From the NCBI GenBank assembly GCA_023436685.1, contig JAEZIL010000342.1, positions 1 through 17,544 of the forward strand: a stretch of DNA of 17,544 bases, read 5' to 3'. A program made the translations under genes and the position numbers. Each line of letters starts with the position of its first letter. Within the stretch, counting starts at the first letter, position 1. The stretch comes from Bacteroidota bacterium (lineage in GTDB: Bacteria; Bacteroidota; Bacteroidia; Chitinophagales; Chitinophagaceae). The notes beneath the pieces were generated by a model, which had not been told where the DNA came from, made no database searches, and saw nothing but the letters and a program-made list of their open reading frames with translations. Below, in pieces: positions 8,136 to 16,432 of this stretch.

Positions 8136-9416
8136 ATGCTGGATCGTAAAATACCCCCTGCTATACATGATGCTATTGAATTTGACTACATTTTACCTGC
8201 CATTAATGAGGATAGACTGGATAATGGCCTACCCTTATATTGGCTAGATGCCGGCGTACAGGATGTTGTAGAGATAAATTGGATATTTCCAGCGGGGCTG
8301 TGGTATGAACATAAACCTGCCACCGCACAAGCTGTTGCAGCATTGCTAAAAAATGGAACCTCGAAACACAGTGCTCATGAAATAAATGAAGCATTAGAGT
8401 TTTATGGTGCTAGCTTGAAAATTACTGCCAGTAACGATTTTGGTATTGTTACACTTCATGCGCTAACCAAACATCTGGAAGCATTATTACCTATAATAAA
8501 AGAGTTACTAACTCAGGCAGTTTTCCCAGAAGATGAATTAGCTATCTATAAACAGAATGCCATTCAACGGCTGCTGGTAAACGAGCGTCAGTGCGAATTT
8601 GTAGCGAATCAGCGTATAGATGCTTTGCTATTTGGCGAATTTCATCCTTATGGCAGATATTCGAAAAAAGAAAAGATAGAAGCATTGAATAGGGAGGATT
8701 TACTTCAGTTTTATGCTAAAAGTTACCACCTATCGCACGTGAAGATATTTATGGGCGGTAAAGTGGGCGATAAGGAAGTAAAACTGATCAATGAAATATT
8801 TGGTAAAGTTGATGCTCCTAAAGTAGAATTGGTTAGTGAAACATTTTCTGCACCTGCACCTTCAGATAACAAGCAGCATATTTTAAATGACCCTAACGGC
8901 GTACAGGGAGCTATCCGTATAGCTCGTTTATTCCCAAACAGACATCACGCTGATTTTGCCCCAATGGTTGTATTGAACACATTGTTTGGAGGATATTTCG
9001 GAGCAAGACTGATGAGCAACATTCGTGAAGATAAAGGATATACCTATGGTATTTATAGTTCTCTATCACCTTTTACAAATGGCGGGGCCTTAACCATACA
9101 CACAGAGGTGGGGCGAGATGTAGTAACACCGGCAATAACTGAGATATACAAGGAAATGCAATTGCTATGCGAGGAAAAAGCAGATGAAGAAGAACTATTG
9201 CTGGTAAAAAATTACCTGTTAGGTAATTTACTTGGCGACCTGGATGGCCCATTCTCTATTTTGCAAAGATGGAGAACATTGATATTGAATGGCCTGGGTA
9301 TTGAACATTTTAATAGGAATATACAAGTGTATAAAACAATTACAACTGAGGAAATTCGCATTCTGGCACAAAAGTATTTTGGTAAGGATGATTTTTATGA
9401 AGTAGTTGTAATATAG
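8136..9416 (+). CDS. M16 (insulinase/pitrilysin) family protein lacking the HxxEH zinc site
   Basis: The 426-aa protein has the two-lobed M16B length and no signal peptide, so it should be cytoplasmic. In the first lobe, the stretch that normally reads HxxEHxxFxGT is here Q65-A-V-A-A69-L-L-K-N-G-T, so both zinc-binding histidines and the catalytic Glu are missing, although the flanking NGTSKHSAHEINEALEFYG is typical. In the second lobe, the substrate-gripping R/Y motif is intact: R297-E-D-K-G-Y-T-Y304 within GARLMSNIREDKGYTYGIYS. In the M16B family, heterodimers pair one HxxEH subunit with one R/Y subunit, and this matches the non-catalytic R/Y partner. No HxxEH partner is encoded in this window. 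It is probably co-transcribed with the thioesterase. Confidence 0.88.
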   Translation: MLDRKIPPAIHDAIEFDYILPAINEDRLDNGLPLYWLDAGVQDVVEINWIFPAGLWYEHKPATAQAVAALLKNGTSKHSAHEINEALEFYGASLKITASNDFGIVTLHALTKHLEALLPIIKELLTQAVFPEDELAIYKQNAIQRLLVNERQCEFVANQRIDALLFGEFHPYGRYSKKEKIEALNREDLLQFYAKSYHLSHVKIFMGGKVGDKEVKLINEIFGKVDAPKVELVSETFSAPAPSDNKQHILNDPNGVQGAIRIARLFPNRHHADFAPMVVLNTLFGGYFGARLMSNIREDKGYTYGIYSSLSPFTNGGALTIHTEVGRDVVTPAITEIYKEMQLLCEEKADEEELLLVKNYLLGNLLGDLDGPFSILQRWRTLILNGLGIEHFNRNIQVYKTITTEEIRILAQKYFGKDDFYEVVVI

Positions 9417-9482
9417 CATGTGTATGTCTTCTGGCAACTCTGTAAATTAATTATTCGTTTATAGATAACAACAATTATCGGT

Positions 9483-10010
9483 ATGAGGGTATTAAAATTA
9501 GCTTTGAGTTGCGGCATAATGTTGTTATTTACACAATGCACCAGCGCACAAAAAAACGATAACATGGATAATGAGCATAAAAACAATCCGTACTATTCGC
9601 GTACTGACACTACCAAGCTTAATGTAAGCAACGAAGAGTGGAAGAAAATATTACCTTCTGAAGTATATGGTATAGCCCGTGAGGCCCAAACCGAATGGGC
9701 GTTTAGCGGGAAGTATTGGAATACCGACGAAAAGGGCATGTATTACTGTGCGGTATGTGGCAATCCATTATTCAAATCAGATGCAAAGTTTGCCAGTTCT
9801 TGCGGGTGGCCCAGCTTTTACGAAACTATCAAACCTACCAGTGTTAAGTATGTCGAAGACAATTCGCACGGTATGCATAGGGTTGAGGTTTTATGCGGCC
9901 GATGCGATTCGCATTTAGGGCATATTTTTGATGATGGGCCGCCACCAACCTATAAACGCTTCTGTATGAACTCGCCGGTGCTTGAGTTTGAACCGGAAGA
10001 AAAGAAGTAA
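9483..10010 (+). CDS. msrB: Exported peptide methionine-(R)-S-oxide reductase MsrB
   Basis: MsrB reduces methionine-R-sulfoxide in damaged proteins. This one is 175 aa: an N-terminal export signal of about 22 residues and then the whole MsrB domain. Zinc is bound by two CxxC pairs (C89/C92 in CAVCGNPLF and C138/C141 in CGRCDSHLGHIFDDGP). The catalytic Cys is C161 in KRFCMNS, and C107 in SCGWPSF is placed to be the resolving Cys. The signal has a Cys at 19 (LLFTQC), but Gln at -1 is a poor lipobox. Cleavage at TSA|Q, the common Bacteroidota type I pattern, is equally likely, so periplasmic and lipoprotein forms are both possible. It follows the M16-like gene by 66 bp with no terminator seen between them. 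An exported thioredoxin-like protein nearby (10718-11296) could supply electrons. Confidence 0.95.
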   Translation: MRVLKLALSCGIMLLFTQCTSAQKNDNMDNEHKNNPYYSRTDTTKLNVSNEEWKKILPSEVYGIAREAQTEWAFSGKYWNTDEKGMYYCAVCGNPLFKSDAKFASSCGWPSFYETIKPTSVKYVEDNSHGMHRVEVLCGRCDSHLGHIFDDGPPPTYKRFCMNSPVLEFEPEEKK

Positions 10011-10027
10011 TTCAAATATTTGAGATC

Positions 10028-10050
10028 AACCGTATTGCCAGCGGTTTTTT
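10028..10050 (+). terminator. Terminator-like hairpin between msrB and nth, running into the nth ATG
   Basis: AACCG (10028-10032) pairs with CGGTT (10042-10046) across a 9-nt loop. The T run continues to 10050, directly before the nth start codon at 10051. It could be a weak msrB terminator or a hairpin limiting ribosome access to nth. The stem is only 5 bp. Confidence 0.45.
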
Positions 10051-10749
10051 ATGACAAAGAAAGAGCGGTATAAATATACTATCGGCTGGTTTGAGGAGAA
10101 CATGCCAGTTGCCGAAACAGAACTTCATTACACTAATCCGTATGAGTTGCTGGTGGCAGTCATTCTTTCTGCACAGTGCACTGATAAACGTGTAAACATA
10201 GTAACGCCAGCGTTATTTGAGCGTTTCCCCGATGTGTATCAGCTAGCTGAAGCAACGTTTGAAGATGTGGAGCCTTTTATACGAAGTGTAAGTTTCGCAA
10301 ACAATAAAACAAGGCACCTGATAGGAATGGCCAAAATGTTGGTTGAAAAATATAATGGGGAGGTGCCGGCAACAGTAGATGAATTAATAGAACTGCCGGG
10401 AGTAGGAAGGAAAACGGCAAATGTCATTACTTCTGTTATCTTCAATCAGCCTAACATGGCAGTTGATACCCATGTATTCCGTGTGTCGGCCAGGATTGGG
10501 CTAACAACAAATGCTAAAAATCCGCTGCAAACAGAAAAACAATTAATTTCAAATATCCCTGAACATCTTGTGCATAAGGCACATCATTGGTTAATACTTT
10601 TAGGGCGTTATATATGTGTAGCACGAAGGCCGAAGTGTGAAATATGTGGCGTGCGGGATGCTTGTAAATATTTTCAAACAGACATGCGCCATATTGTTGG
10701 TGAGCTAAAACAGCCGGTTATCCCTGGGCCTGCCGCCACGAAGGTGTAA
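10051..10749 (+). CDS. nth: Endonuclease III (DNA glycosylase/AP lyase)
   Basis: Nth removes oxidised pyrimidines from DNA and nicks the abasic site in base-excision repair. The 232-aa protein shows every family landmark: the helix-hairpin-helix LPGVGRKTANV at 115-125 with the catalytic Lys (K121), the catalytic Asp in VDTHVFR (D139), and the 4Fe-4S loop C189-x6-C196-x2-C199-x5-C205. The N-terminal MTKKERYKYT is typical of Bacteroidota Nth and supports the ATG at 10051, even though a T run and a hairpin directly precede it. Its last 32 bp overlap the 3' end of the convergent thioredoxin-like gene. No strong promoter is visible; AATATTTG at 10015-10022 is one base from the -7 consensus. Confidence 0.97.
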   Translation: MTKKERYKYTIGWFEENMPVAETELHYTNPYELLVAVILSAQCTDKRVNIVTPALFERFPDVYQLAEATFEDVEPFIRSVSFANNKTRHLIGMAKMLVEKYNGEVPATVDELIELPGVGRKTANVITSVIFNQPNMAVDTHVFRVSARIGLTTNAKNPLQTEKQLISNIPEHLVHKAHHWLILLGRYICVARRPKCEICGVRDACKYFQTDMRHIVGELKQPVIPGPAATKV

Positions 10750-11296
10750 AGCTTTTATCGAAGTCCTCGTATTTCTGGGTTTTATAGATGTTCTCGCCCA
10801 GGTATTTCAATACCTTTTCAATGGTAGGCACATCCAGATAGCCGGGTATAGGTTGAGGGTTTTGAAAATTCTCTTCTAGTATTACAGATGTAGGATAAGA
10901 CATTTTGCCTCGCATCAGTTCGGCAGCCAATGTATTGGCACGGTACTGTGGTACAAATCCCCACATTTTACCCATAAATCGGATACTATCTTGTGTTTCA
11001 GCATTAAACTTTACGGCATAGAAGTTCTTATTCATATACTTAATCACCTCTGGATGGCTAAAAGTTTTCTTATCCATTACTTTACACCAGCCGCACCAAT
11101 TAGTATATACATCAATAAAAACCTTTTTAGGCTTTTTCTTCATTTCCACCTGTACTTGGTCAAGAGTTAGCCAGTTGATCTCTAAAGAGTCAACCGCCTC
11201 TGCTTTAACAGCGGTAGCTTTTTTATTTTTATCTCCCGCAATAGCAGTAAAGCTTATCAGTGTAAAAGCCAATAGGAAATATAGTATACGGTTCAT
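10718..11296 (-). CDS. Exported thioredoxin-like protein (CGWC active site)
   Basis: The 192-aa protein has a type I signal peptide (MNRILYFLLAFTLISFTAIA), a charged linker, and a thioredoxin fold from about residue 40. The redox motif is C68-G-W-C71 inside FIDVYTNWCGWCKVMD. The fold continues with the KFNAETQDS strand and the cis-proline-type segment SYPTSVILEE. It resembles the periplasmic DUF255/thioredoxin_7-like group that carries disulfide exchange in the envelope. The precise partner is unknown; the nearby exported MsrB is a reasonable candidate. It is transcribed alone, convergent to nth with a 32-bp overlap of the coding ends and no terminator visible between them. The divergent neighbour is ubiX. 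Confidence 0.9.
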   Translation of the reverse strand: MNRILYFLLAFTLISFTAIAGDKNKKATAVKAEAVDSLEINWLTLDQVQVEMKKKPKKVFIDVYTNWCGWCKVMDKKTFSHPEVIKYMNKNFYAVKFNAETQDSIRFMGKMWGFVPQYRANTLAAELMRGKMSYPTSVILEENFQNPQPIPGYLDVPTIEKVLKYLGENIYKTQKYEDFDKSFTPSWRQAQG

Positions 11297-11339
11297 TTCG
11301 TTCGAAGGTTGTGCTTACGAATTTACGATTATTTCCATG

Positions 11340-11347
11340 TAGCTTTG
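11340..11347 (+). promoter_or_regulatory. ubiX-mazG-kinase operon promoter, Bacteroidota -7 element
   Basis: TAGCTTTG matches TAnnTTTG exactly and lies 34 bp before the ubiX ATG, in the 85-bp divergent spacer shared with the thioredoxin-like gene. No clear -33 element is seen at the usual distance. Confidence 0.6.
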
Positions 11348-11381
11348 TTAATACCATGCTATAATTGGGTAAATTAAAGAT

Positions 11382-11939
11382 ATGAAAGTAGCGGTAGCTG
11401 TTACAGGCGCAAGTGGATCGGTATATGCTAAACTATTGTTGGAGAAGCTAGTGGCTTTGAAAGAGCAGGTAAAAGAGATAAGTGTAGTATGGAGCGATAA
11501 TGCCCATACAGTATGGGAACATGAAATAGGCGATAAAACGTACAGCAGCTTCGATGTAAAGGTGTGGAAGAAAGATGATTTTATGGCACCTTTCGCTTCA
11601 GGTAGTTCAACATACAGCGCACTAATTATATGCCCTTGCAGCATGGGTATGGTAGGGCGCATTGCTGCAGGTATTAGTAACGACCTGATATCTCGCGCAG
11701 CAGATGTAATGCTAAAAGAAAGGCGGAAGCTGATTTGCGTAGTACGTGAAACTCCCTATAATTTAATACACTTAAAAAATATGACTGCCATTACTGAAGC
11801 GGGAGGTATTATATGCCCAGCTACCCCTTCTTTTTACAGTAAGCCATCAACATTAGCTGAAGCTGCAAATACAGTAGTAGTACGTGCCTTACACCTGGCG
11901 GGCATTTACGTAGAAGGGTATAAATGGAATGAAGAATAA
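11382..11939 (+). CDS. ubiX: Flavin prenyltransferase, UbiX/Pad1 family
   Basis: UbiX attaches a dimethylallyl group to FMN to make the prenylated-FMN cofactor of UbiD-type decarboxylases, which act for example in quinone synthesis. The 185-aa length is standard. The N-terminal FMN-binding loop VTGASGSVYA (7-16), the CPCSMGMVGRIAAGISNDLI segment (84-103), and RKLICVVRETPYN (115-127), whose Arg, Glu and Tyr contact the prenyl phosphate and flavin, are all present. No UbiD partner is in the window, so the pathway served cannot be stated. It is the first gene of a tight unit with mazG 11 bp downstream. Confidence 0.95.
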   Translation: MKVAVAVTGASGSVYAKLLLEKLVALKEQVKEISVVWSDNAHTVWEHEIGDKTYSSFDVKVWKKDDFMAPFASGSSTYSALIICPCSMGMVGRIAAGISNDLISRAADVMLKERRKLICVVRETPYNLIHLKNMTAITEAGGIICPATPSFYSKPSTLAEAANTVVVRALHLAGIYVEGYKWNEE

Positions 11940-11950
11940 ATAATGAATAT

Positions 11951-12709
11951 ATGGGATATGCCGGATCGCTTGAAAGATTGATACGTATCATGGATGAGCT
12001 AAGGGAGCAATGCCCTTGGGATAGAAAGCAAACCATACATACACTCCGTCAACTAACAATAGAAGAAGTGTATGAATTAGCTGATTCTATTACCGATAAT
12101 AATTGGAAAGGACTTAAGGAAGAACTAGGTGATATTTTACTTCATATTATTTTCTATAGTAAAATAGGTGCAGAAGAAGGGCAGTTTAATATTAACGACG
12201 TAATTGAGAATATTTGTAACAAACTTATTAATAGGCATCCGCATATTTATAGTAATATAAAAGTTGAAAACGATATAGAAGTAAAGCAAAATTGGGAACA
12301 GATAAAACTGAAAGAAGGCAAAAAATCAATACTTGAGGGAGTACCGTCGTCGTTGCCTGCTATTGTAAAAGCACTACGCCTGCAGGAAAAAACTAAAACA
12401 GTAGGATTTGAGTGGGATAGAATAGAACAGGTTAAAGAGAAGGTAGATGAAGAAATAGGCGAACTGTATGAAGCAGTAGCTAAAGGCAATAGCCGGCATA
12501 TTGAAGAAGAGTTTGGAGACGTGCTGTTTGCATTAGTTAATTATGCTCGTTTTGCTAATATAGATCCCGAACATGCATTAGAACTAACTAATAAAAAATT
12601 TATAAAACGGTTTCAATATATAGAGACTGCTGCAAAAGCACAGGGTAAGGTACTGGAAGAAATGAGCCTTGAAGAGATGGATGCTTTATGGAATGATGCT
12701 AAGAGGTAG
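11951..12709 (+). CDS. mazG: Nucleoside triphosphate pyrophosphohydrolase MazG
   Basis: MazG hydrolyses (d)NTPs to monophosphate and pyrophosphate, which limits aberrant nucleotides and, in E. coli, influences ppGpp levels. The 252-aa protein has the two tandem MazG repeats of the full-length type. Repeat 1 carries the metal motif E38-E39-x-x-E42 followed by E58-x-x-D61 (in EELGDILLHI). Repeat 2 carries E167-E168-x-x-E171 followed by E187-x-x-D190 (in EEEFGDVLFALVNYAR). CPWDRKQTIHTL at 21-32 is also family-typical. The ATG at 11951 is preferred; the ATG at 11943 is out of frame. The gene is flanked by 11-bp gaps on both sides, so it is almost certainly co-transcribed with ubiX and the histidine kinase. 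Confidence 0.95.
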   Translation: MGYAGSLERLIRIMDELREQCPWDRKQTIHTLRQLTIEEVYELADSITDNNWKGLKEELGDILLHIIFYSKIGAEEGQFNINDVIENICNKLINRHPHIYSNIKVENDIEVKQNWEQIKLKEGKKSILEGVPSSLPAIVKALRLQEKTKTVGFEWDRIEQVKEKVDEEIGELYEAVAKGNSRHIEEEFGDVLFALVNYARFANIDPEHALELTNKKFIKRFQYIETAAKAQGKVLEEMSLEEMDALWNDAKR

Positions 12710-12720
12710 TATTTTCCCGT

Positions 12721-15700
12721 ATGTTTAAGCGATATCCATATAAAGGATGGCTATTTATTAGCATAGTACTGTGGGGTATTACTGCATACAGATACTATGT
12801 TAAGAATAACGAAGTTACACCTGCTCAAATGGCACGGTCGGTAGAGCGCGACCTGCAGGATAAGCAAAAAGAATTTGAACAAATAGTGTTGGGCAGCGAG
12901 GTTGTTAATAAGATATTCGCCAATGCACTATCGCAAAAAGAAGTTGAAGATCTTTCGAAACTGTCGTTTTACTTATATGCTTATGAAAACGATGGACTTG
13001 TTTTTTGGAACAGCAATGAAATACTGGCTGACTGTACCAATGAACCATACGGCAATAGTGTTTTATTAAATGCCGATAAGGGTACTTTTGTAAAACAATG
13101 TATTAACATTGATGTTGGTAGAAAAATTACCGTACTATACCCTATAGTTATAAAATACCCTTTTGAAAATAACTATTTAAAATCCCATTTCGAGGCAGAG
13201 GATTACATACCTATCAATACTCGTATAGACGTAAAAGATGGGCGATATAGTTATGCAGTTAAAGACATAAAGAATAATCTGGTCTTTTATCTTGATTTTT
13301 CCGGCACAACATTGCCGGTATGGATGCCTGGTAAAATCCTTATTTGGACGCTAGTATTGGCATTACTAAGTACAATTTTTTGGATACAGTTGATTACAAT
13401 ATATGTAACTCGTAAGCGATCTATAACAATTGGGTTCTTATTTACAATTCTTGCTGTTATTGGGTTTCGTATACTAACATATAAATATGGATTGCCATTT
13501 AATTTAGGAAACCTACCTATATTTTCTCCGCTATTATATGCATCAAGTGCATTACTCCCATCATTGGGCGATCTACTGATAAATGCATTGTGTATTTTAT
13601 GGATCGTAGTTTTCTCGGTTAGAAATATAAAGAAGGAATCCTTAAACAAATTACATCTTACTAAATGGTTGAGTGGTCTGCTGGCAATGTTAGTTGCAGG
13701 TATTTTAGTGTGGTACACATTGTACTTTACTAATATAATAAGTAGCATAGTACTGGACTCGCGTATTTCTTTTGATGTAAGCCATTTCTACTCAATTACT
13801 TTTTATACGCTTGTAGCTATAACTACCATAGCTATTATTACACTGGCCTCGTGCTTGTTTATATATCTACTTAACCTACTACTAAACGGATTGTTGCCTC
13901 AAAAGCCAGCCAAGTATGCTGTAGTACTGCTTGTTGGTGTGCTTATAATTTTTCTTAGGTTCAATAGTTTAACCAACATATTGCCGTTAGCAACATTGAG
14001 CTGGTTGCTTTTGGCTATCATTCTACTCGATATAAAGATACTGGCTAAGGTAGATGACATCTTTTCGCCTCAGGTAATATTTTGGGCAATCTTTGTTTGT
14101 GCGTTTTGTACCGCATACTTACAATACTTTGTGCATGTAAAAGAAATTGAAACCAGGAAAAACTTTGCTGAACAAGTGGTTAAGCAACGGGATTATCTCA
14201 CAGAGTTCGCGTTTAAAAATACCTCAGTTAATATTCAGAAAGATGCTGCTATTAAAAACTTTCTTCAAGCCCCATCAGCAGATAGACGTAGAACTGTCAA
14301 TGAGCGATTTGATGCATTGTATCTAAGCGGGCAACTAAACAAATATCAAAGCAAAGTATTAATATACAATGCTGAGGGCCAGCCCTTATATAATAATGAT
14401 ACGGCAAAACTTGAAAGATTTGAAAACGAGAAAATAACGGCTGAGCCTACTTCTGATACAACCTTATTTTATAGAGGCTATACACAAGATGGACATTACT
14501 ATTGGGCTACAATACCCATATTTACCGACAGTATTAATGCTGTAGTGCTAGGGTATGTGGTTATAGATTTGGGAATAAAAGAGGGGGAAACCGAAACAGT
14601 ATATCCTGAATTGTTACAGCCAGGATCTATTAAAAATGCCAGTGAAGAAGCGGGGTATTCCTATGCGGTGTATGTAAATAATAAGCTGATAACGCAAACA
14701 TCAGATTATTCCTTTCCAATACACCTGAATTATTCCATTCCACAGCCGCATACAATATACGACTGGGAAAACTCATCGGAATTATTGTATAAAGTAGATG
14801 AAACAAAAACAGTATTTGTAATAAGGTACAACAGGGTATGGTTAGAGACCTTTACATTGTTTTCATACCTGTTCGGTATCCTTATGCTGATAGTGTTTGC
14901 TGTAATATTGTATAGGATAAGTATTTCATATTTTTCAAAGCCCAAACACTCTGAAAAACTTATAAACCTAACATTAAGAAATCGGATACACTTTTCTATG
15001 TTGGGCGTTGTATTGATATCATTTATGATAATTGGTACGGTAACTATTATATATTTCAGTGTTCAATACCGCCAATCCAGTACAAAGAACCTGCAGAAAA
15101 CCATGCAGATTGTACAGCGGACCATACAACAATATTTAAAAGATAATGGCGGCTTGAACAACCCGGCGGCATTTGATGAACATGCAAATAACGCAGGCTT
15201 CAAATATCTAATTGCAGGGTTGGCTAATACGCAAAAGGTGGATATTAATATCTATAAAAGAAGTGGCGTATTAAGTGTTACATCTCAGGAAAACATTTAT
15301 GATAAGTTTCTTTTAGCAAGGATAATAAAGCCTGATGCCTATTATCAGCTGGATAGTTTAAAGAAAAGCCTGGTTACACAAAATGAAAGAATAGGAAGAT
15401 TATCTTATTTATCTGGCTACGTACCCATTTATGATAACAACGGGCAAACGTTGGGATATATTAATGTACCTTATTTTTCGTCTCAGAAGGAGTTGAATTA
15501 CCAGATATCAAATATAGTGGTGGCACTTATAAACCTCTATGCATTTATATTCCTGATCTCCAGTTTGCTGACTGTATTCATTACACGTTGGCTAACACGC
15601 ACATTGAGTATAGTAATAAACCGCTTTGAAAAATTAAGCTTATCAAAAAATGAACCGATACAATGGGAGTATGAAGATGAAATAGGAACGTTAGTGAAGG

Positions 15701-16431
15701 AGTACAATAAAATGGTTAAAAAAGTGGAAGAGAGCGTAATATTATTAGCTCAAAACGAAAGAGAAATGGCATGGCGTGAAATGGCTAAACAAGTAGCCCA
15801 TGAAATTAAGAATCCCCTAACGCCAATGAAGCTTAATATACAATATTTGCAACAAGCATTAAATAGCGGTTATAGCAATGTAAATGAACTGGCTGCAAAA
15901 GTTTCAGAGTCATTGATTGAACAAATAGACAACCTTTCCTATATCGCATCAGAGTTCTCAAACTTTGCAAAGATGCCAGAGGCTAAGCCGGAAGAAATTG
16001 AATTGAACGAAATTTTAGAGAAAGCGATTGAACTATATTTGAATGAAGGAAATGTAAAAGTGACATTTAACAACAGCCCCGGGAAGCTAAAAGTTTATAC
16101 AGACAAAAGTCAGCTAGTGAGAATATTTTCAAATATACTTGCTAATGCTGTGCAGGCTATACCTGAAGATAGACATGGTGTAGTTACAGTGTCATTACAA
16201 AAACAAAACCAAAATGCATTGATAACCTTTGCAGATAACGGGAATGGAATCGAAGATGATGTTGTTGATAAAATATTTCAGCCCTACTTCACAACCAAAA
16301 GTTCAGGCACAGGCCTGGGCCTAGCAATGACAAAGAAGATCATTGAATTTTGGAAGGGTACTATTTGGTTTGATACAGAGAAAGGGAAAGGCACAGTTTT
16401 CTACATACTACTTCCTTTACAGAAGGAATAG
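12721..16431 (+). CDS. Giant multi-sensor HAMP histidine kinase (NtrY-like kinase core)
   Basis: This 1236-aa membrane kinase is much longer than usual. Topology read from hydrophobicity: a helix at 9-25; a first extracytoplasmic region (26-202); a block of about eight helices between 203 and 467; a second extracytoplasmic region (about 470-710) with Cache/PAS-like features such as YNAEGQPLYNND and YYWATIPIFTD; helices at 711-731 and 757-778; a third extracytoplasmic region (779-932) with a similar GYVPIYDNNGQTLGYINVPY pattern; and a helix at 933-954. HAMP (about 954-1010) and a signalling helix follow. The kinase core is complete: H-box VAHEIKNPLTPMKLNI with phospho-acceptor His1027, N-box SNILANAVQAIP (N1138 and N1142), G1 DNGNGI (D1172), F-box FQPYFTTKSSG and G2 GTGLGLA (1196-1202). 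No response regulator is adjacent. It lies 11 bp after mazG. The signal sensed is unknown. Confidence 0.93.
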   Translation: MFKRYPYKGWLFISIVLWGITAYRYYVKNNEVTPAQMARSVERDLQDKQKEFEQIVLGSEVVNKIFANALSQKEVEDLSKLSFYLYAYENDGLVFWNSNEILADCTNEPYGNSVLLNADKGTFVKQCINIDVGRKITVLYPIVIKYPFENNYLKSHFEAEDYIPINTRIDVKDGRYSYAVKDIKNNLVFYLDFSGTTLPVWMPGKILIWTLVLALLSTIFWIQLITIYVTRKRSITIGFLFTILAVIGFRILTYKYGLPFNLGNLPIFSPLLYASSALLPSLGDLLINALCILWIVVFSVRNIKKESLNKLHLTKWLSGLLAMLVAGILVWYTLYFTNIISSIVLDSRISFDVSHFYSITFYTLVAITTIAIITLASCLFIYLLNLLLNGLLPQKPAKYAVVLLVGVLIIFLRFNSLTNILPLATLSWLLLAIILLDIKILAKVDDIFSPQVIFWAIFVCAFCTAYLQYFVHVKEIETRKNFAEQVVKQRDYLTEFAFKNTSVNIQKDAAIKNFLQAPSADRRRTVNERFDALYLSGQLNKYQSKVLIYNAEGQPLYNNDTAKLERFENEKITAEPTSDTTLFYRGYTQDGHYYWATIPIFTDSINAVVLGYVVIDLGIKEGETETVYPELLQPGSIKNASEEAGYSYAVYVNNKLITQTSDYSFPIHLNYSIPQPHTIYDWENSSELLYKVDETKTVFVIRYNRVWLETFTLFSYLFGILMLIVFAVILYRISISYFSKPKHSEKLINLTLRNRIHFSMLGVVLISFMIIGTVTIIYFSVQYRQSSTKNLQKTMQIVQRTIQQYLKDNGGLNNPAAFDEHANNAGFKYLIAGLANTQKVDINIYKRSGVLSVTSQENIYDKFLLARIIKPDAYYQLDSLKKSLVTQNERIGRLSYLSGYVPIYDNNGQTLGYINVPYFSSQKELNYQISNIVVALINLYAFIFLISSLLTVFITRWLTRTLSIVINRFEKLSLSKNEPIQWEYEDEIGTLVKEYNKMVKKVEESVILLAQNEREMAWREMAKQVAHEIKNPLTPMKLNIQYLQQALNSGYSNVNELAAKVSESLIEQIDNLSYIASEFSNFAKMPEAKPEEIELNEILEKAIELYLNEGNVKVTFNNSPGKLKVYTDKSQLVRIFSNILANAVQAIPEDRHGVVTVSLQKQNQNALITFADNGNGIEDDVVDKIFQPYFTTKSSGTGLGLAMTKKIIEFWKGTIWFDTEKGKGTVFYILLPLQKE

Positions 16432-16432
16432 G

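Noticed and set aside
5713..11296. An oxidative-stress island combining the receptor, msrB, nth and the thioredoxin-like gene
   Set aside because: The genes are on both strands, in separate transcripts, and are all common housekeeping functions. Proximity alone does not support a dedicated system.
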